Source: Straminergon stramineum
Lineage: Eukaryota > Streptophyta > Bryopsida > Hypnales > Calliergonaceae
NCBI GenBank assembly: GCA_963920665.1
Contig: OY987263.1
Span: 26,214,547-26,278,546, forward strand
DNA: 64,000 nt
Reading direction: 5' to 3'
In this document: in pieces, positions 59,399 to 64,000 of the stretch
Position numbering within the stretch: the stretch's first letter is position 1
Layout: the number at the start of each line of letters is the position of its first letter
Program-made: the position numbers and the translations under genes
The notes under the pieces: model-generated
What the model was told of the DNA's origin: nothing
What the model saw: only the letters and a program-made list of their open reading frames with translations
Databases searched by the model: none

Positions 59399-60052
59399 TT
59401 GACCCCTAAATGCCTGAGGCACCAAATTTTGGTGTCGCCAATACTTTGAAGCTAAATATAACCTAATCAATTTGCTATTTTTAGTAGTTTGTATTTTTGA
59501 AAAATTCCTTTTGAAGTCCAGTTTCAGCAAAAAAAATCCAATTTTGAAAATGATTGATTACGATTTCTCAATTCAAGATTTTGTGCAAGGGTATTCATTG
59601 CATCTTGACTTTCCATAGTGTTGTGGGCTCTTGGAAATGAGCCTCAAATACACTAGATCTCCGAGAAAAAATCACATTAGAAATTCATTTGAAAAAATTG
59701 TAGAGTAGATTTTGCCAATCCATAAATTGGTTGGGATTATGCATGTTAGGCCCTCTAACCTCATATTTTTTTGGTGACCAACTTTTTAGATTTGACATGT
59801 GCAAAGAGGATTGAAAGACTTCAAATCACTTTTGTAGTTTTAACACCCTCAAGATCAAACATTATAATCTTTCAATCCATAAATGATATTGGTGTGTTTT
59901 CTTTTCTTGTGTGATCTCTAAAATGTCTAGTTTGAATTTGTATGGTTACAATTGAAAAAAAATTGATAAAACTTATCAAAATGTTGTCTTCTTGTTCAAT
60001 TTAAAGCAAATTTGAAGAAGCTCAAAAAAGGCCTAGGGCATGTAGAGGTTAA
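59399..60052. mobile_element. TTAA-type element, 654 bp, relative of 34772-35412
   Basis: The left flank is TTGA (a mutated TTAA) followed by CCCCTAAATGCCTGAGGC, and the right flank is TTAA at 60049-60052 after GGCATGTAGAGG. It matches 34772-35412 over the whole length, e.g. GATTTTGTGCAAGGGT and CCTCAAATACACTAGATCT. Non-coding. Confidence 0.75.
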
Positions 60053-61024
60053 TCTCTAAATTCCCAAAGCCAATTCTTCTTAAAAGAACATTCAAAATTG
60101 CCATGCCTAATGCAAAAAATAAAATTTCTAAACACTTGATTGTTTGCATATATCAAACCCTACAATCTTCCACTAGACTTATATGAAAATGTGTTGAGGA
60201 CATTTTGTAAACTTTGAGCAAGTAGATTGGAAGATATTTGCATTCAAGATTTAGGGTTTGGGATTTTTTAGAATTTAAGGTTTAGGATTTTTGTTTCTTT
60301 GAAATACAAGTGTCTTCTAGATGCTAAAACGACACATTTCTAGAGCAACATTTTAATTTGAGGGATATTTTGCTCAAAAGAGATGCAATTTTTTAATAGA
60401 ATATTAGGGGATATATTCCCCCATTATTAGTAGATGAAATTGTTGATTTGCTAAATATTCTAAGGACAATATCACTTATTTTCAAATGACTATATTCTTT
60501 TTGATGAATAATTCAAGTTTCATTCACATTTTGTACATTTCATCCATTTATAAAGATGTTATCAATTGCATCACTCCAATGAAGATCTATTTCTACACTA
60601 CCCGAAATAAATGAAAAGAAAGCCCTACTCTAGAAAGTGGAGAGAATGTTCCAAAATGTACAACTAATTATGGGGAAAGATCAACTAAACAACAAGTGGA
60701 ATTACCCACTTGCCTTCAATGTGATGCAAGCATTGTCCAATATACTACACTTGTGAGGCTACGCAAGGCACACCAAACACTTAAATTGAGAAAGGAGTAA
60801 TAAGAACTAGATTCAATACAATATATTCCCATTTTAGGTTGTACATTAAGGAGTGTACATGCAAATTCTCATTCTCATTGTATAAATACAAAAGAGAAAG
60901 CAAAACACATAGAAATAACATATGATGTTCTTAAATACCATAAACATGACAAATGGACAATGATAAAAATTCCCATCTTGATGAAATTTGATGAAATTTA
61001 AGGGGCTTCACACATTCAAGTGGC
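60053..61024. other. AT-rich spacer
   Basis: No gene or repeat ends were recognised. Confidence 0.45.
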
Positions 61025-61582
61025 ATAAGGTAAACCGGCCCATGATAGACAAACTACCCAATGCAGACACCTAAAAAAACACCCATTTCAATCTTACATC
61101 AATCCATGGTAGATTTTTGCTAATAAATGGGATTAAGACTTCATTAGGTTTGTTAGTGGCCAAAATCAATGCCTTGAGTGATGTTGATGGAGTTATTAGT
61201 GACTATTTTAGGATCTTCTACCTTTCTAGTGAAAATTCATTTCAAGAGCTAACTTTTTTCTTCCTTTATGTCATGGCTGTGTTAAAAATTATTGTGATAA
61301 TGTTAGGAAATTTTGAGACTACTTTAGTGATCAGATGACCATTGTGGGTACACTCAGTGATGATTTTAGGGTAGTCTACAAACTGTTTTGGGCTAATTGG
61401 GCAGCACATTTCAAATAATCATAACAAATTGATAGTTTGTCAAAAAAATAAAATTCCAATTGCTCTCTGCAGTCTGCATTTCTCATGTTTATCTTTATAT
61501 GGAATTTTCTTTTAATTTTTTTCAAAAATGTGAACATAGCAAACCAGCCATTCTCCCTGTCATAGGCTGGTTTACCTTACAT
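61025..61582. mobile_element. Inverted-repeat element with AAGGTAAACC ends
   Basis: The left end AAGGTAAACCGGCCCATGAT and the right end read inward, AAGGTAAACCAGCCTATGAC, pair over about 20 bp. The 73-codon frame inside (61117-61338) has no recognised motif. Target duplications are not clear. Confidence 0.65.
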
Positions 61583-62068
61583 CATCATAATCAATATGTG
61601 TCTGTTGTTCAAAAAGAATTTTAAGACATCCGCAAACAAAATTGTGAAACTTCGTAACTTTTGCAAACAGTTTCCAAATAACACATCATTTGGTGAGTTG
61701 AAATCCTCATTCAATCGCCAACAAGACTGAACAAAAAAAATCTTATCAGTCTAATACAGGTAACAGGAACTATGCTCAGAGTAAAAATGGCAGCTTTAGG
61801 TATCCCTACCTTACAGTAAACTAAAAGATGCACATGTCTGGCACCGGCTTCATGTATCAGCCTGAAGTTGCACTTTATTCAAACGATTAAATCATTTTCA
61901 AAATTGATACCATATCTCTGAAATGTCGTCCCGCCCATCTTATGTGATTCGGTCCACATCGTAAATGGCATGTATAATATCACGCTAACTCAACACTCAC
62001 TACAATCCTGATTTCAACTCATTTTCGAAGCTGTATTTTCGTATCTATCACTTTCACTAACCTGGTCA

Positions 62069-62154
62069 TGACGAAACCATCCTACTTGTAAAACTGATGC
62101 TGACGTCAGGTCTTTCTCACATCTAACGCATTTTCCCTTTTCATCTGTAAAATT
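62069..62154 (-). other. Isolated exon-like sequence with a CxxC motif
   Basis: Between a TTTTACAG acceptor and a CAG/GTTAGTG donor the minus strand reads EKGKCVRCEKDLTSASVLQV followed by GWFRHDQ. A stretch near 62374-62343 ends in a strong CAT/GTAAGTG donor, but its phase does not fit. It may be an exon of a small or decayed gene downstream of importin-4. Confidence 0.25.
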
Positions 62155-62746
62155 CCAGCGAAGACAGTTATCCAAATGAATCCAGAAAGATAAATTAGAT
62201 GTAATCACTAAAGCAGCTCAGAACAATTGACTGTAGCAGCATGACTTAATACCGCTTCTTCCACTTCCTACGACTTCTTCCACTTAGTTTCCACACGCCC
62301 AAAATTGAGCATATGTCGCGCTGGTTTGAACTTCACTTACATGAGAGTATTAGTCTTGCTGAAGTCCATCCTCTGGGCTCCACATTCAATCACCCAACAC
62401 AAGCACTTGGTAGACTTCGAACTCCCTCACGAAGATCACAACGAATCGGACACACACATATGCCTGAGCTAATACTCCAGCAGGTTGGCAGACCAGGTTC
62501 CAAGGAGCGGGCGCTAACTACAAGGATATACTAGAAATACCCTAGAGCAGTTCGATCCTAAACCGTCAATTTAAAACCATATATCAGACAGATATATATC
62601 CGCGAAGGGTCATGTCAGACAGCCAATCATGGCCATACTAGTTAACTAGGTACTGCATTCGCAGTAGTCCCATTCATGAATCTCCAGATCCTGAAGACAC
62701 ATTCAGCGTGTTACACTCCACCTCCGCTTGAGTCTATCTTAAACCC

Positions 62747-64000
62747 TCACTGCTTCATCACAGCACTGAGAGCAGTAGCCTCGTCAGGAGGCAGGCCACT
62801 GAGAACAGACTGCATTTGATCACCATATTGGGCACACAATTGCATAACAGCTCTACCGATGCCTAGCTTGACAGTATCTGGGGTGTCGTTCATCTCCACA
62901 GCCTTGGCAAACACAGGTACAAGTTGGGGAACCAATGGAATGATCTGCACAAAATAGGACATGCACGATTAGCAGATATGACAGTTCAAGAATCAAGGCA
63001 AAGCTCAACGGTACATGTTAATGATGAAGAAAAGGAAAGCATGAAAAAGAAAAATCAAATCATGAATCTTGACACAGTAAAAGCTAATCTGCAATAAATG
63101 GGAGGGAAATAAGCCTTATTAGCAATACACCCAGCAGGTTGGCACATTCAGAAATGAATAATAATCCAATGAAATTTAACCAACACAGCAAACTGAGAAA
63201 ATGTACCTCAGAATGACCAGAGAAAACAAGGCCACATAAGCAACCATATACGATTTCAGATTCCTCCATGTCCTCCTTCAAGGGCAATGCTGAAATAAGA
63301 ACCGGCAAAACCTGGAGTAAAAAGTAAACCATTAAAGAATGATCAGCGACCAATTATTTGATCCTTATGGCATTCGATGGCTGAAATAGCTGTTCTCCCT
63401 AACTTGTAATGCCTAACTAAGTCGACCTGCTCAAACGATAGAAGGTGGTCGTAGAATAGAGATATTGAGCCATTGAATTACCAGTTGGTCTAGTTCAATA
63501 ACAATTTCCGAATTCTAACTACAAGGAAAACATCAACAATAGACTTGAAAGTAGAACATCACGATCGCACAGCATCGAAATAGAATTGAAAATGCTAGAA
63601 ACAAAATTGAATGCACAATGTGTTACAAATGGCATCAACCTGATTCAAAGGAATCACATGAGGATGTGAAGTGATCATGCGGGCAACTGCTCCAGCTGCA
63701 TTGTCCCTTGTTCCATTGTCTTCTCCAGCTCCAAAAAGAGGATGCAATGCTACTAGAATGTTGTTGTAGTATCTTGGAATAAGTCAAGAAATCTAAAAAT
63801 TAATGTGAAAGTTTAACCTAACTAGTGATTTTGAAAGATAAATTTAGACACTGCATGTTTGTGATATGGTAAAGCTATTTACTTAAAAAAACAAGCGCCA
63901 GATTTGGGTTCTAACTCGAGAGTGGGTCCAGTCAGTGAAACCACAAATAAAGTCCTCGTACACACTTAAAATCACGAATGACTGTTACGAAAAAACAAGG
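62747..64000 (-). CDS. IPO4: Importin-4-type karyopherin beta, C-terminal exons only
   Basis: Three exons are visible on the minus strand: 63772-63640, 63311-63207 and 62944-62747, with the stop TGA at 62747-62749. The junctions are GT-AG and in frame, and the gene continues beyond the right edge. The encoded tail reads through YNNILVALHPLFGAGEDNG, then RDNAAGAVARMITSHPHVIP, then VLPVLISALPLKEDMEES, then the last helices ending AVMKQ. The RDNAAGA..ARM and LPLKED.EES blocks match the C-terminal HEAT repeats of importin-4 (Arabidopsis IMB4, At4g27640) as I remember it. Family members carry cargo such as ribosomal proteins and histones into the nucleus in a Ran-dependent way. The Ran-binding N-terminal part is outside the window. 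Start and full length cannot be given. Confidence 0.88.

Overview
This is nuclear DNA of a land plant. Three spliced protein-coding genes can be read with confidence: a chloroplast rhodanese-like protein of the STR9 type (55131-58708, +), an HNH endonuclease-domain protein (48005-52081, -), and the C-terminal end of an importin-4-type karyopherin beta (62747 to beyond 63772, -). A fourth two-exon gene (19934-20841, -) has clean splice sites but no family I recognise. Introns are mostly 90-700 bp with GT-AG ends. Spacers are very AT-rich and packed with non-autonomous DNA transposons. I cannot fix the species; a seed-free plant (bryophyte or lycophyte) is plausible, but that is inference.

The main architectural fact is a large direct segmental duplication. 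Positions 1 to about 11550 (copy A) correspond in the same order and orientation to about 21055-48205 (copy B). In copy B the left part (21055-31740) is the upstream region of the unknown gene. It has been split by three insertions: a 257-bp tandem repeat array with a foreign block, a 1.7-kb insertion, and an inverted 257-bp repeat. The right part (36530-48205) ends in the last exon of the HNH gene. Copy A therefore holds an orphan last exon (11348-11473) and a second upstream region of the unknown gene (1-975), whose body would lie to the left of the window.

Comparing A with B gives natural empty sites, and these date and define several mobile elements. They include an 858-bp TTAA-flanked element (38480-39337), a 1.1-kb CACTA-type element with 3-bp target duplication (44825-45945), a 259-bp hAT-like element (8145-8403), and two fold-back hairpin elements with 8-bp target duplications (28821-29076, 31951-32093). 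The TTAA-flanked elements form a group: at least seven loci share TTAA flanks and ends of the form CCC(C)T or CCCCA, like piggyBac-type elements. They are the most interesting population in the window.

Layout: 1-11550 duplication copy A; 11.6-14.1 kb cluster of TTAA elements; 14.1-18.0 kb poorly understood exon-like pieces on both strands; 19.9-20.8 kb unknown gene; 21.0-31.7 kb its expanded upstream region; 31.7-36.5 kb spacer with mobile elements; 36.5-48.2 kb duplication copy B; 48.0-53.5 kb HNH gene with tandem repeats in intron 1 and in the leader; 55.1-58.7 kb rhodanese gene; 59.4-62.7 kb spacer with elements; 62.7-64.0 kb importin-4 gene end. No tRNA, rRNA, CRISPR array or bacterial feature was found. 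Nothing suggests that the neighbouring genes work together in one pathway.
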